NCBI GenBank assembly: GCA_021234155.1
Contig: JAJEKV010000041.1
Span: 4,082,829-4,146,828 of the forward strand
DNA from: Isoetes taiwanensis
Taxonomy: Eukaryota > Streptophyta > Lycopodiopsida > Isoetales > Isoetaceae
Direction of reading: 5' to 3'
Length of the DNA stretch: 64,000 bases
Positions within the stretch are counted from its first letter, which is position 1. Each line of letters starts with the position of its first letter. The translations under genes were made by a program, and so were the position numbers. The notes below the pieces were generated by a model that was given only the letters and a program-made list of their open reading frames with translations, was not told the DNA's origin and made no database searches. Positions 24,711 to 36,869 of this stretch are shown here, one piece after another.

Positions 24711-25045
24711 TGTGACGACTATACGGGTATTCGTACCATACGCGTATTATACTCTATATACATCTTTTTCATATGTGGGGCTATTTCTAGGAGGTTCTAT
24801 AATATTCTAGAACCTATATGCATGCATGATACTTGGCATGCTCTCGTCCATTTGGGGTGGCGCAATCCTGGCCGTTAGCCTAGATATATATAGAGGCGGC
24901 TCCTTCTTGTCGAACCAGTTTGGTTTAATGCCTGTCTTGAACCTTCTAACTCGAGTCTTTGTATTCTGCTCAATTATATCAAATATTTCCAGCATTCCAT
25001 CGTTAACTTTGTGCTTTTTTTTGCATATTTCCTCTTGTTTTCGCA
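24711..25045 (+). repeat. 5' LTR of the gypsy element
   Basis: Aligns with 30955-31404. Shared blocks include AGGAGGTTCTA, CTATATGCATG, CACTTGGCATG-type sequence, ACCTTCTAACTCGAGTC and the terminal TTTCCTC-GTTTTCGCA. Clearly diverged from the 3' copy. Confidence 0.8.
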
Positions 25046-25396
25046 AAGGTCATATTAACTTATCATTCCAGCTCCAGATATTATTTCTCCCAATAGCGAA
25101 TTTCATGAGATTGATGTGTTAGTGTGAGCTTATCCATGTGGTTATGCACTACCCAACTAGGAATCAATTTTCATGAAGGATTTGGTTCGGCTTTCGTGCT
25201 CCAGTTCGGGATGATTCAAGGGAGCACCCCGCACAGCTGCAAGAAGAAGTGGTAGGAGAATGACTTCTCTTCTCCTCGACGAACTCTCCTTTTCTTCGTC
25301 CGGCGCGGAGCAAAACGCATGTCTATGATAGTATGAAGTGGAATCCCTTACCAATTCTTTTCTGCTATGATCCTAAATTTTTCTTTGTCCAAATTC

Positions 25397-26946
25397 TGTG
25401 ACACTCCCCGAAAGTATACAACGCTCTACCGTATACTCTACGGAAAATCCCCCATCCAGCATCAACTTCTACATGGGCCCTCCGTCTACCCCATTCCTGG
25501 GATGGCGAGGACGCGGGTAGGGAAACAGGGAGGTGTCTTGCGCGCCCGTCCCCTATGGGCTCCTATAGCAGCAGAAGCATACTACAATGTCATCACTGGC
25601 AATAATATATCATAAACAGCTACCACGAAGGGTAGCACATCCATCCAACCATAGATACATCAAAGATATCAATATACCGTAAAACATATGAGCTCCTACT
25701 CAGGCTCAGGCTCATAGAAGGGAAAGAAGACTAACGTCTGGGCCTCAAGATAGAGCAGACCGAGATATAACAATGGGGGGCTGGCTATAGACAATAGCTA
25801 GGGTTGACCACTCCATTCGCCCCTCTTGTGCATACTTTGCAGATGGGTTAAATCGGGCGTCGGCGTGACTATAACCTGCCAGAGACGTAGTCTCATGGTA
25901 TCACCCATTGGGACTACTTCGGGTTGCATCTCCCCCGTCCCATGAGGTAGGAAGGGTTGCATCTCCCCTTCCCGGGGAATAATGACTCCATGAGCGGCTA
26001 GAGGATCGTGGCGACACACATGCATACCCGACCGAACTCCCCAAAACAAGGGCCAGATCGACACCTGCAACTCTTGAGACCCATACCCGGCCATCACGAA
26101 GTGACTGACTATAGGCCTAGCCCACTATGGGTCCCCAGTAGTCCCCAATAGTCCACTTTGCCACTAACCCTGTTATGTGGTGCTTAGTCACTCCATAGCC
26201 CCCGTAGCTGGGTGGGTTCCTATGCACAGGCCGCAACTAATAGGAACTAAGGGGACCAAACTAGGAGCATCATCTAAATAATGGCTAGTAGGTCTCTACT
26301 CCCCTTCCAATACAAGAGGAGCAAACATGATCAACCATCATCACATATCATCTAAGATGATAACAAATGTGAATAACATCTAATCCTAATCACATGTGTC
26401 TAACTTACAGTTCGGGTTCATTGATTGGGGTTCGAGATCTAGATTGGGGGTTCTAGGATGGCTCTACTAGAGATACAAAATGCTAACTCATCTGGAATCC
26501 TAACTTCCAGATGATCTACAAAGGACTCTACTCCAAATACCTGCTTCTGAAGAACTCCCTCTTGCTCCCAGCGTCTCCATGGCCTTCCAGGTGTTCGAAG
26601 TAGCTCTTGCTCCTTCTGATGCGGACATGCTCTGGGGTCTACTGAACAAGGCTCCAAGACTGTTGGAGCCAGAAAAATGGCCTAGGATTAGGGTTTGGCC
26701 ATTTATAGATTAGGGTTGTCATGTCATGCCACGTGGCTCCAATTGGGTACATCCGTGTGGCCGGTGTCCAGTAGGATAAGGCCATGTGGAAATGGTCCCA
26801 TCCCTAAGGTTGGCTAAGCTATGTAAATAACTTAGCCATACTCTCTTCCACACTCTACAAAATACAAGGCTACTAAGGTAGGCTTGTACGGTGATGTGGC
26901 CTCGAAATATACGTATTTATACCATATATTTTAGGGGAACGTCACA
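25397..26946. mobile_element. nested solo-LTR-like element
   Basis: A 1.55-kb insertion in the 5' part of the gypsy element. Its ends are inverted (TGTGACACTCCCC at 25397; GGGGAACGTCACA ending 26946). AATTC and CATTC on the flanks are a near-match 5-bp duplication. No ORF with a TE domain lies inside, and a diverged copy occurs at 9560-10490. TG..CA ends, 5-bp duplication and lack of coding sequence suit a solo LTR, but a long non-autonomous DNA element is possible. Confidence 0.55.
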
Positions 26947-27359
26947 CATTCGGTGTTTTCTGTCCCTATGAAGGAGATTTCATCCTTATTACAGCAGGTC
27001 CACTAGCTTGTGCAAAGTGTATCCACAGTTGCAATTAGATGATAAGGAACCCAGGGAACGGTAGCTTCTCCTGGGTCAGCCTCTAGCTCTGGATTGAGGC
27101 TATCGGAGCCTATGATTAGATTGCTAGAGAAGGTTGATGGCATGTGGGCCAAGCTTCGCCGGATTTTTAAATCAGATTTGTCTTGTGATTCAGCTCCATT
27201 CTTATAGGTATTCCACGAATCAGGAACATATTCCACGAATCAGGAACAAGTTGGATTGGTCGGTTCTCTTCTCACAAAACTAGCTCTCAGATGGTTTGCT
27301 CCTTTGCTAGAAAGGACCTCCAGAATTGCAGGACTTTATTGCTTTTACTCCGCTTCGGT

Positions 27360-27800
27360 ATATGCATTATAATTTTGCCAAATTGCTATAGATATTGCAT
27401 GGGACGATGTTGCGCTTCAAGATTGTTTTCAAGAAGGCTTACATGAGGATGTCAAACATATGTTGGTATCTATGGAGGACCCGAAGGCTCTATAAGAAGC
27501 TATCAAATTTGCAGTTCGATTCGACAATCATCTCTTTGTCACAACTTGATAGAAGTGCAAATGCTTGCTTTATGGATAGTGCATTTGCTTCTAAGCACGC
27601 CATCCCTAGAAGCATAATTGAGCATCCTAGTTTTGTTGTTGTGATTGATGGACATGAGATCTCCTCGGGCACACCTCTACAGATTCTATTCGAGGGAGCG
27701 TCTTGTAACAGTTCCTATTGCTAGCCCATATGCGCCAATAGTCTTGGGTCTTCCTTGGCTCGAGTTGCATAACCCACGGATTGATTGGCGCTCTAGATCT
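27360..27800 (+). pseudogene. gypsy gag end and aspartic protease remnant
   Basis: The gag tail reads DCFQEGLHEDVKHMLVSM and EAIKFAVRFDNHLF, typical of the retrotransposon gag family, interrupted by stops. The protease follows around ACFMDSAFASKHAIP and ends VLGLPWLELHNPRIDW. At the active-site position the expected Asp-Ser-Gly is replaced (the frame reads DRSANA), so catalysis would be lost. Confidence 0.7.
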
Positions 27801-27829
27801 TCTTCTTTGTTGGTTCTAGATCTAGTTCT

Positions 27830-28125
27830 AGTTTGTCTACAATTTCTGCCTCTACACCAGCATCTACTCCAGTCTGTGCAATATTGTGGGCTCCTGATAT
27901 TGCTCTTGCTCATGTTCCAGTTCCTATTTCTTCTCCATGTCCTGATCTGATTCCTGTCTCTGCTTTAGTTTATGTTCTAGATAAAGTCTCGGCTCTTATT
28001 CGTGTTCTAGTTGTTGTTCCAGTGTGTGCTCCTGCTCTAGTTCCTATTCATGCTCTTGCTCCTGCTCTTGTTCCTGCTCCTGTCCAAGCTTCTGTTCCTG
28101 TGGAATCTTCATCCCAGTCACACCC
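27830..28125 (+). repeat. low-complexity Ala/Pro/Leu/Val coding expansion
   Basis: Between the protease and reverse transcriptase remnants the DNA is a degenerate array of CTGCTCTTGTTCCT-like units. In one frame it reads runs such as APALVPAPVQASVPV. This is a locally amplified linker inside the dead gypsy element. Confidence 0.5.
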
Positions 28126-28469
28126 TCAGCTCCATATCTCACTCTTTACAAGCTTATCATATCTGGAAAGCAAGATTCTAGTTCAGCATTTGCAATTCAA
28201 ATTTATCCTTCGATTAGCTATGTATTAGTGATGTCCGCCCCTGTCCTTTCTGATAAGTACAAGAATTTAGCCATTGTTTTTGACATGGTCAAAGCCAGCA
28301 AGCTTCTGGACCATCATACCTATGGTTGCCCCATTTATCTCCCATAGCCCATCATATAGCCTTATTTATGGCTTATCGTGAACAGAGTTGGAGGCTTTGC
28401 GAACATATATTGAGGGGAATCCTGTGAATGGGTCTATCTGATATTCTCATTCACTTGCAAGGGATCCCA

Positions 28470-28960
28470 TCTTTTTTGTCTCCAAGAAGGACGGTTCTTT
28501 GCAGTTAGTTGTAGATTACCACGACCTCAATAAGGTCCTTATGCGTAATCGATATCTTCTTCCTCTGATTTCACAGTTATTCCAGCGGTTGCAAAGTGCA
28601 CGATACATCACCAAAATTGATGTTCGAGGCGCCTATAATCTTATTTGGATCGGGGAAGAGGATAAGTAGAAGACAGCCTTCTAAATTCAGTACGGTCATT
28701 TTGAGTATATTGTCATGCCCCTCGTTTTACCAATACTCCAACGGTCTTTCAACACATGACTAACATGTCTGAAGGTCCTTCAGAAGCTGCAAGAATATGA
28801 ACTTTATGCAAGCTAGAGAAGTGTTAGTTCAAGCAGGATAATGTCGAGCTCCTTGGCTATCGGATCACTCTGCGTGGAGTCTCTATGGATGCCGCAAAGG
28901 TCAGCACTATTTTGGAGTGGTAAACACCTTCTTCCATCCAGAATATTCAGTGTTTTCTTA
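28470..28960 (+). pseudogene. gypsy reverse transcriptase remnant
   Basis: Recognisable RT palm: LVVDYHDLNKVL, then YITKIDVRGAYNL, which holds the first catalytic Asp. In-frame TAG and TAA codons follow near 28667 and 28684. The later segment reads LLGYRITLRGVSMDAAKV. The YxDD region between them is missing, so the enzyme is dead. Confidence 0.75.
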
Positions 28961-29099
28961 GATTGCCAACTTCTGCCAGTGTTATTGAAGATTGCCCTTC
29001 CTTTGACATGCCTCACGGCAAAGGATGCGCCTTTTGAATGGAGTGTGGAAGCAGAGACCGCTTTTCGTTACTCTAAAACATGCTTTTACCATGTCACTA

Positions 29100-29510
29100 G
29101 TTCTTGCTCATGCAGATCCTTTGCATCCATATATTGTCGAACAAAATGCTTCTGATTTTGCTCTTAGTAGTAGTTTATCATAGGAGAAGGATGACCATGA
29201 ACTGCATCCGATCGCCTATCACTCGCAGAAGTTCAAGGCTGCCGAAATCAACTGTTTGATTTATGACAAGGAGCTGGTGGCAATGTTGCTTTTGAAAAGA
29301 TCTCCTTATAAGGCCACAGTCTATATCATTGGAATCTGAAATATTTTCATTCTGCTCGAGTGCTCAATCGTCATCAAGCCCGATGGCATACTCAAATATT
29401 ATCCCGTATTGATTTCGTGGTCAAGTACTCTCCTGGATCCCTCCAGCGGAAGCCTGATGCCCTGTCTAAATGCTCCTACCTTGAGCCTAAGTGGGGTGAT
29501 CCCACATTTG
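29100..29510 (+). pseudogene. gypsy RNase H remnant
   Basis: NASDFALSSSLS, HPIAYHSQKFKAAEINCLIYDKE (split here as HPIAYHSQKF and YDKELVA) and the distal NRHQARWHTQILSRIDF with YSPGS and KPDALSK match a Ty3-type RNase H. A stop and a frameshift interrupt it. Confidence 0.75.
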
Positions 29511-29699
29511 ATCAGCAAGCACATGTTATTCTAGGGCCTGATCTCGGCTCCAGCTTATGGCCATCACTTTGTTCGAGAGGCTTCATGATACATTTTTGTT
29601 GGAGTCTGTTTAGGCACCTCTCTCCTATGATCCCATTGGCTCAAGGTGTATCTTCACATCTGAGCTCAGCATCATCTTCTCGAGAAATGTGGCCAGATT

Positions 29700-30230
29700 A
29701 TGATCGTTTTTAAGATTCGCGATAGAATCATGTTCCATGATGGACTTCTGTATATTCCAGGTGGTGTTTCTAAGCTTTGGGTTCTCCAGACTTGGCATGA
29801 TTCACCTATGATCGGACACTTTGGAGTAGCCAAGACTCTTGAACTTATTAGTCTAGACTATTGGTGGTTTGGGCTCTGCTGCTCTGTCGAAGTTTTCATC
29901 CGATCTGGTGAATCTATCTTTCTTCAGTTGTTCTCAGTTCCAGGTGGACCTTGGAAGAGTATTGTTGTGGATTTTATTCCGGAGTTGCCACTCTTTCGGG
30001 GTCATGATGCCATTATGGTCATTCTTGATTGCTCCTCTAAGATGGCTCATTCTATTCCTTGCAATGTCACCATCACCAGCAAGGGAATATCTGATCTTCG
30101 TTTTTGTGAAGTAGCCAGACTTATGGATTGCCAGATACTATTGTCAGCGATCGTGGACATCAGTTTGTCATTGGTTTTCGAAAGCGGCTTTTGAAGTTAT
30201 TACATGTTGACCCCGCACTCCAAAAAGTAA
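29700..30230 (+). pseudogene. gypsy integrase remnant
   Basis: HDSPMIGHFGVAKTLELI with YWW is the zinc-binding N-terminal part. The core reads VVDFIPELPLF, then ILDCSSKMAHSIPC. TIVSDRGHQFV is recovered in another frame at about 30135-30165, holding the second catalytic Asp. Frameshifts separate the blocks. Confidence 0.75.
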
Positions 30231-30704
30231 CGTGCAAGTAGAATGCATTAATCAGACTCATATTTGAGGTGTTTTATAGTTATCAGCAGGATGATTGATC
30301 GATTAACTTCCATTAACTAAGTTTGCTTATAATAACTCAGTACATGCTTCTACTAGTGGGATTCCATTTTTTCTGAACTCTGGCTAGCATCCTCATTGGT
30401 CTTTTAGTGTCCCTAGAGGTGACTCTATCAATCCTAGTGCTGAGTCTCGACTTGAGAAACTCCAAACTCTTCAATCATATCTTTAGCACCATTTTCTCTA
30501 GGCACAAGAATACTATCAGCATTATGATGATTTACAATGGCAAAAAGCTCCTACATTTCATGTCAGTGACCTTATAGCCCAGATCAACGATGTGGCATCC
30601 CAGCACAAGCTATCTTCAGTTATTCATCTACATCTAGTATTTCATGTTTCTACCCCTACACATCTACTCCATTCACAGGTCATGTTCCTCCGCTGCCTCC
30701 ACCA

Positions 30705-30959
30705 GTGAAAATTGATGATCATGAGGAGTTCGGAATTCGAGAGATTTTAGACTCTATGTTTTTGCGCCGATGGTTATATTACTTTGTCGATTGGGAAGGA
30801 TACTCTCTAAGCGACCAGATTTGGGACCCTACCGAGAATCTAACTAATGCTCCTGACAAGATTGCAGAGTTTTATCGACATTACCTGGACAAACCAAATC
30901 CAAGTACTTCGGCTCCAACCTTGAAGACTCGGTGCCATCGGAGGAGGTGGATAGTGTGA
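30705..30959 (+). pseudogene. gypsy chromodomain (integrase C-terminus)
   Basis: The 84-codon ORF contains FGIREILDSMFLRRWLYYF, VDWEGYSLSDQIWDP, ENLTNAPDKIAEFYRHY. This is a clear chromodomain with the aromatic Tyr/Trp positions. It ends just before the 3' LTR. Chromodomains steer integration of chromoviruses toward chromatin marks. This short piece is intact although the rest of pol is broken. Confidence 0.85.
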
Positions 30960-31404
30960 TGACTATACATGTATTTGTACTATACGAGCATTATACTTGT
31001 ATGCACAAAAGATGGTTGTCACACGGATGCAAAAGGAAATTGCACAAGGCAGGGTTTGAATTCGCAACATTCCAATTATGAGTCACGCACTTTCCTCAAT
31101 TAATAATTATTGTTGAAGACATTTTCTTCCGTCATTTTCATGCTCGGGTTTGTTTTTAGGAGGTTCTAGAATATTCCAAAACCTATATGCATGAACGACA
31201 CTTGGCATGATCTTATCCATTGGAGTGGCGCGATCCTGATCTTGGCCTAGATATGGTGCCTCCTTCTTATCGAACCATTCCAGTTCAACGCGAGTCTTGA
31301 ACCTTCTAACTCGAGTCCTTGCATTCTGCTCAATCACATCAAGTATTTTCAGCATTCCAACGTATTCTTTGTGTATTTTTTGCATATTTCCTCGTGTTTT
31401 CGCA
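30955..31404 (+). repeat. 3' LTR of the gypsy element
   Basis: Homologous to 24711-25045 but about 115 bp longer because of extra sequence after position 31005. Confidence 0.75.
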
Positions 31405-31560
<156 letters not shown>

Positions 31561-31785
31561 CAAAAGTTTGAAATCCATATTTGCATCTGAAGTAACTAAA
31601 ATTTAGCAAATGATAACTCACGATCTTTGATGGCTAAAAGTAAAAAGTTACCTTTGAGAACCTGAAATCTTGGTCTTGGTGCTCCAATGCATGCTCAAAA
31701 TCCAGAATTATGCGTGCATTTGAATAAGTAGAATTGACAAGGGGAAGAGAAAATTTAAAAGAAATTAAACTGTTCTTTAGTTACA

Positions 31786-31854
31786 ACAGCTGGGCCGACC
31801 TGTCTGATGTAGAAAGAGACGATCTCTTCGTGATGCTGCGTTCAATTCTCTCTC
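31786..31854. repeat. 69-bp direct repeat, left copy
   Basis: Identical to 38818-38886 (starts ACAGCTGGGCCGACC, ends TTCTCTCTC). It abuts a truncated copia gag on its right. The two copies bracket the whole copia block. Confidence 0.9.
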
Positions 31855-32027
31855 GGTGTGAGGTATTTCCCAGTGGATCAACAAGATCCCAGAGTTCTTC
31901 TACCTCCAGAATGTGCTTGATTGCATCTTTCCAAACTTGAAATCCAGGTCCTCCCTTGTAGACATCTACACTGATATGTAGGCTTGCTCCAAACCTGCTT
32001 GACATTTTCCTCAAACAAATGAACTTA

Positions 32028-32039
32028 GCTCTGATACCA
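32028..32039 (-). promoter_or_regulatory. primer-binding site of the truncated copia unit
   Basis: The complement of GCTCTGATACCA, TGGTATCAGAGC, matches the 3' end of initiator Met-tRNA. It lies two bases from the LTR end. Confidence 0.85.
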
Positions 32040-32041
32040 GA

Positions 32042-32667
32042 TGTGAGAAATAAAGTCAATAAAATGCTGAATTACAATGTTCTTAGCCAAACTAGTAGAA
32101 CATAATATTTGTTAAGAACGATTGTAATGATATAGAATTTCAAGTTTTGAATTCAATGTATAAAGCAAAATATCCAATGGTCAAGTTATACAAGGCTGGA
32201 AATACTCAATGGTCGAGAAGCACTGTAGCTTCAGTGCACTATAGCCATAGTGCACTGTAGCTAATAATATCAAATGACGATTCAATCCTAATCGGTGAAT
32301 TAGGATATTATTTTTACAGGATGATTCCGATCAGCTCTGTCTGACTACACATCTCGTTCTTTGTTCTTTTTATTTTATAATTTTCATGCTCGACGGTTAA
32401 GCAGGTGGTTCAACAATATAAAACGGCTGACCTCTTAATATGCTTTTCTATATAAATACTTTTCCCACAAGTGCCACTACACCTCATAATGCAACTTTTA
32501 GAAATATGACCCTTGAAACTATTTAAGGTCACAATAATATTTTCCATGGTCTATGTGCTCATAGGTGAACCTCTGATAGTGCCTTCTCTCTATCAATAAG
32601 TTAAGTCAACTGTCTGCAATGTTCTCACAGTCTTAAATCATTCATTATGCAATGACATTTTCTAACA
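32042..32667 (-). repeat. copia LTR (shared, 626 bp)
   Basis: Begins TGTGAGAAAT and ends TTTTCTAACA, the usual TG..CA inverted ends. The purine tract complementary to TCCCTCCTTC follows at 32668. Homologous to 36852-37071 plus 38440-38817. Confidence 0.85.
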
Positions 32668-32956
32668 TCCCTCCTTCATTGCATAACATATTAACCTTGC
32701 AATTCCTAAGATGTAAGTACTTGCCTTCTGCTATGCGTTCACATATACCATTTTGATCTGTTTCTTGGCAATTAAATCTCTGATAGAGTGCATGCTCAAC
32801 TCAATATGTTTTGTCCTCTCATGATACTATGGCAATGCAGCTTTGCTGTCAGAAAAAATTTCTATAGATTCCATTTGCTTGCAATTCAGCTCCTTAAGTA
32901 ATCTCCTTAACCAAATAATCTCTTTAGACACAAGTGAAGAAGCAGCATATTCTGCT

Positions 32957-35900
32957 TCAGCTGAAGATAGTGCTATAGCACTTCCATGTTATTGCTCCAC
33001 CTGCCATAAAAGCAACACAACCTGAGGTTGACTTTCTTTCACTCAAATCACCACCCCAGTCTGCATCACCATAAGCATATAATTTCAAATTATCTAAATC
33101 ATAGGTTATACCATAATCTCTTGTCCCTTTTAAATACTTCAATATATGCTTCGTAGCCAAGCAATGTTGCTTGCTTGGATTATTGCATCTTATGCTCAGA
33201 ATATTCACTGCATAAGTTATGTCAGGTCTGGTATTGTTCCCAAGATACAATAGGCAACCAATAAGAGCTCGATAAGGTTTATTTTCCATTTCCTTTACTT
33301 TCTCCTCTGATAAGTCTATTTCAGCTGTTAACCTGTGACTAGGCACCAATGATGTTTTTACTGGATGTGCATCTTGCATGTTGAATCTTTACAATATATT
33401 ATCCACATGTCTTGACTGTTTTAGCTTTAGAATTTTTTTCTTTCTATCCCTTATTACCTCTATTCCTAGAAATTATTGTAACTCTCCCAAATCTGTCATC
33501 TTGAATCTGCCATTCAAAATGTTTTTGCATTTATTTAGGACCTCAGTTCCATTAGCTACCGTGATACAATCATCAACATATAGAGCAATGGTGCAATATT
33601 CTCCATTTAACCTATATATATACAAGTTCCCATCATTTTGAAGTTTCTCAAATCCCTGTTCTCTTAAGAAATTGTCTATGCAAATAGACCACTCTATAAG
33701 TGCTTGTTTCAAGCCATATACTGCTCTATTTAGTTTCCATACCAGCCCATTCATTCTTCAAAACCTGGAGCTTGCTTCATGAAGAATTTTTCTTCAAGTT
33801 TTGCATTTAGAAATGCTGTTTTAACATCCATATGATGTAGTTCGAGATCCAAGGCATTTGCTAGACCTAACAACAATTTGATACTGGCAAGTTTAACAAT
33901 TGGACAATACGTATCTTCATATTCTTTCCTTTCTTTTGTGAGTAACCTTGAGCAACAAGGCATGCCTTATATTTCTTGCAACCATCTGCTCCAATTTTGA
34001 TCTTATAAATCCATTTGCTTCCTATTATATTTTGTTCATCAGGCTGTTTCACAAGAGTATAGGTATCAGTCTCCACAAATGATCTAGCTTCTTTCCACAT
34101 GTGTTTTTCTTCACTACTCAATGCTTCCTCCACTTTTTTTGGTATTTGTTCATTCTCCACCAATGCCATGATTTGATCATGATCATGTTCGACGTTCTCT
34201 ATTCTTTTACTTCTTCCCAACAAATTTCGGCCATAGAGCTCTTTGTCTATATTAGCATCTTCCAATAGTTTTTCAGTCTGAGTTTTCCTCTTCCCTTGGG
34301 TTGGGAAGTCTGATCCATCTCTGTCTTCTTGTTCTAAATTTGAAAGATTATCCTTTCCTCTACTTTCTGAATTTTGCAAATCTCCATTTTCTGTTTCATC
34401 ATCTGATTCCAGGTCCATATCCATTTTTCATGTTTTTCCAAGTCCTTGACATTGTATTTCTGTTCAACCATTCTTCTTCTATATTTATCTTTGTAAAGTA
34501 CTTCCTCGTGGAAGATTACATCCCTAGTTACAATAACTGATTTATTTCTTGGAATAAATATTCTGTAGCCCTTTGATTCAGAGTCATAGCCTACTAGAAA
34601 ACCTTCTTCAGCTTTGTCATCAAGTTTTTTTCTTAGTTCAGAGGGAATATGAACATAAGCCAAGCCACCATAAACTTTAAACATGTCATAGTTTATATTT
34701 CCATTATTACCAGACCATAATAAAACTGGAACATTACCTTGAATGCTTGAGGATGGTAGTTTATTCTGTATCAGAATGGCAGCCATAAGAGCCTCTTCCC
34801 ATAAATAGTTTGGTAGTCCACTATTCTTAATCATAGACCTTACTGCATCCATTACAGTTCTATTTCTCCTTTCCGCCACTCCATTCAGCTGAGAACTGTA
34901 CCTGCAGGTTCGTTGCCTTCTAATCCCATTAGCAATACAAAAATACTTAAATTTACTGGATAAATACTTTCCACCCCTGTTAGATCTAATGCATTTTACC
35001 TTTTTTCCAATCTCCCTTTCCATTTTTGTTACAAATTGCTTGAATGCACTTAAAGCTTGAGATTTTTGTGCCAGACAATAAAATTTACATTTCCTTGAGT
35101 AGTCATCAATAAAAGTGATAAAGTACCTCTTATTTGTCCTGCCTTTTACATTTAGAGGTCCACATAGTTCAGTGTTTATCAGCTCCCTAACGTCCCCTGG
35201 TCTAGTTTTTGATCTCTTAAAAGGTAATCTATTGATTTTCCCTAGCATGCATCCTTCACACATAAATTTTTCATCATCTATATAATTGTATGCAATCCAT
35301 CCCTTTTCTGCCAATGCTTTAACATTGTTACAATGAGTGTCAGCAAGCCTGTTATGCCATAATGCAAAATCTAAAACCCTTAAGGCATTTACTTCATTAC
35401 ATATCAAGTTTTCCATTTGGAAAAGATTACCAACATGTTTTGCTTGAAACTTTCTTTCATTTCCAAGAAAAATATTACAAACTTTGGAGTAAAAAATGAC
35501 TCTATAACCCAAGTCAACTAACTGACTGACAGAAATCAGATTTTTTGTAATGCCTGGAATACAAAGTACATTTTCTATGTCTACTACATTCCCATTTAGA
35601 TCCAATAACTGTAACAATCCTCTTGCTTCAATCCTTTGCAATGCTCCATTTCCAACTTGCACACTTATTGCATGATTACTTGATACCCTTTTTAGAAGAT
35701 CAGTAGTCTGAACTACTGATTTTTCAGCTCCACTATCAACTACAAGAGGATTAGAAGATTTATTAGCATTTTTCTTTTTATCAACAATAGCATTTAATCA
35801 GATTTAACTCATCCTCATCTTTTACATCTTCTATTTCCTTTTCCTGATGCTCTCGAGCAATAAATGCACTTGTATTTCTTCTTCCTCCTCGACCTCTTGC

Positions 35901-36869
35901 AGTAACTTTTCCTCCTCTGCTAGAAGATCCTTTTTCCTTTCCCAAAATCCTTGGGTGTTGGGCACTTTGCGGCCAAATGGTCTTTACCTCCACAATTATA
36001 ACAAGAGAAATCATTTTTAAGCTTGGGACAGTTATTCTGTCCTGATTCATGGCAGAAAAAACATGATCCCTTTTCATTTACACCTTTGTTCTTTTTATCA
36101 GCAAATAGGATCTCCGTTTGTTCATCGTTATCCCTTGCAATTTTTCTTTATTCTATCTCAATTCTCAAAATACTTTCAGCTTCATCTCTGTTTCTTGCCA
36201 CATTCCTTATAAACAAGCCAAGCTGCTCATTTTCTCAACTGCCCTAGCTATGGCTAGGACTTGATATCTTTCTGTCAATTCTACTCCAGCACCTCCTAAG
36301 TCTGCTACAATGTTATCAAATTTGCTAAAGAAATCCGATACATCATCCTCATCATGCAATTTCAAATTCCTAAGCTCATTATCCAAAACATCAATCTGAG
36401 AAGATGTCTTCTCTTCAAAATGTCTGAGTAAATAGATCCATATTTCTCTTGGAGTTTTATTTCGTAATTTGAGCCTTATAGTGGCACTCACTTTTGATGT
36501 TATAATGCCTTGTGCTTCTTTCAATCTTGCATATTCTGATCTTCCTCCTCTATCTGCACTCCTAGTTTCTCCAGAATTAACTTCTCCTATACTAACAGTG
36601 TTAGCAACACTAGTATTGGAACCTTCAGCTATTGACCTTTCAGTTGTGTTCATGACCACATTGGTGTGTGAGGTATTTCCCAGTGGATCAACAAGATCCC
36701 AGAGTTCTTCTACCTCCAGAATGTGCTTGATTGCATCTTTCCAAACTTGAAATCCAGGTCCTCTCTTGTAGACATCTACACCGCTAAGTAGACTTGCTCC
36801 AAACCTGCTTGACATTTTCCTCAGGCAAATGAACTTAGCTCTGATACCAGATGTGGGAAATAAAGTCAA
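32957..36869 (-). pseudogene. copia gag-pol, copy 1
   Basis: Reading from 36869 leftward. Gag (MSSRFGASL..., to 36207) is followed by two CCHC knuckles (first CFFCHESG, second CYNCGGKDHLAAKCP), protease (VVDSGAE near 35730), and integrase with a GCMLGK zinc motif and FIDDYSRK. The RT spans about 34050-33480 with the catalytic YVDD. RNase H ends GDADWGGD and RKSTSGCVAF (33379-32957). Gag and protease/integrase/RT are broken by several frameshifts. In the integrase the second catalytic Asp and the Glu are changed (RSNRGGKY here; RSDRGGEY in copy 2), so this copy is inactive. Confidence 0.9.
36838..36849 (-). promoter_or_regulatory. primer-binding site of copia array 1
   Basis: Initiator Met-tRNA complement (TGGTATCAGAGC on the minus strand) next to the 5' LTR at 36852. 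Confidence 0.88.

Larger units (their letters stand above)
24711..31404 (+). mobile_element. decayed Ty3-gypsy chromovirus
   Basis: Two related terminal segments start TGTGACGACTATAC (24711) and TGTGATGACTATAC (30955). Both end near TTTTCGCA (25045 and 31404). Between them lie gag, protease, reverse transcriptase, RNase H, integrase and chromodomain remnants, all on the plus strand in that order. The purine run GGAGGAGGTGG before 30955 fits a polypurine tract. No 5-bp target duplication was found, and no primer-binding site was recognised. A 1.55-kb LTR-like element is nested near the 5' end. Many stops and frameshifts show a long-dead copy. Confidence 0.85.

Noticed and set aside
31041..31062. 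Possible fourth SINE B box (GGTTTGAATTC)
   Set aside because: No A box at the right distance and no tail; it sits in extra sequence of the gypsy 3' LTR.
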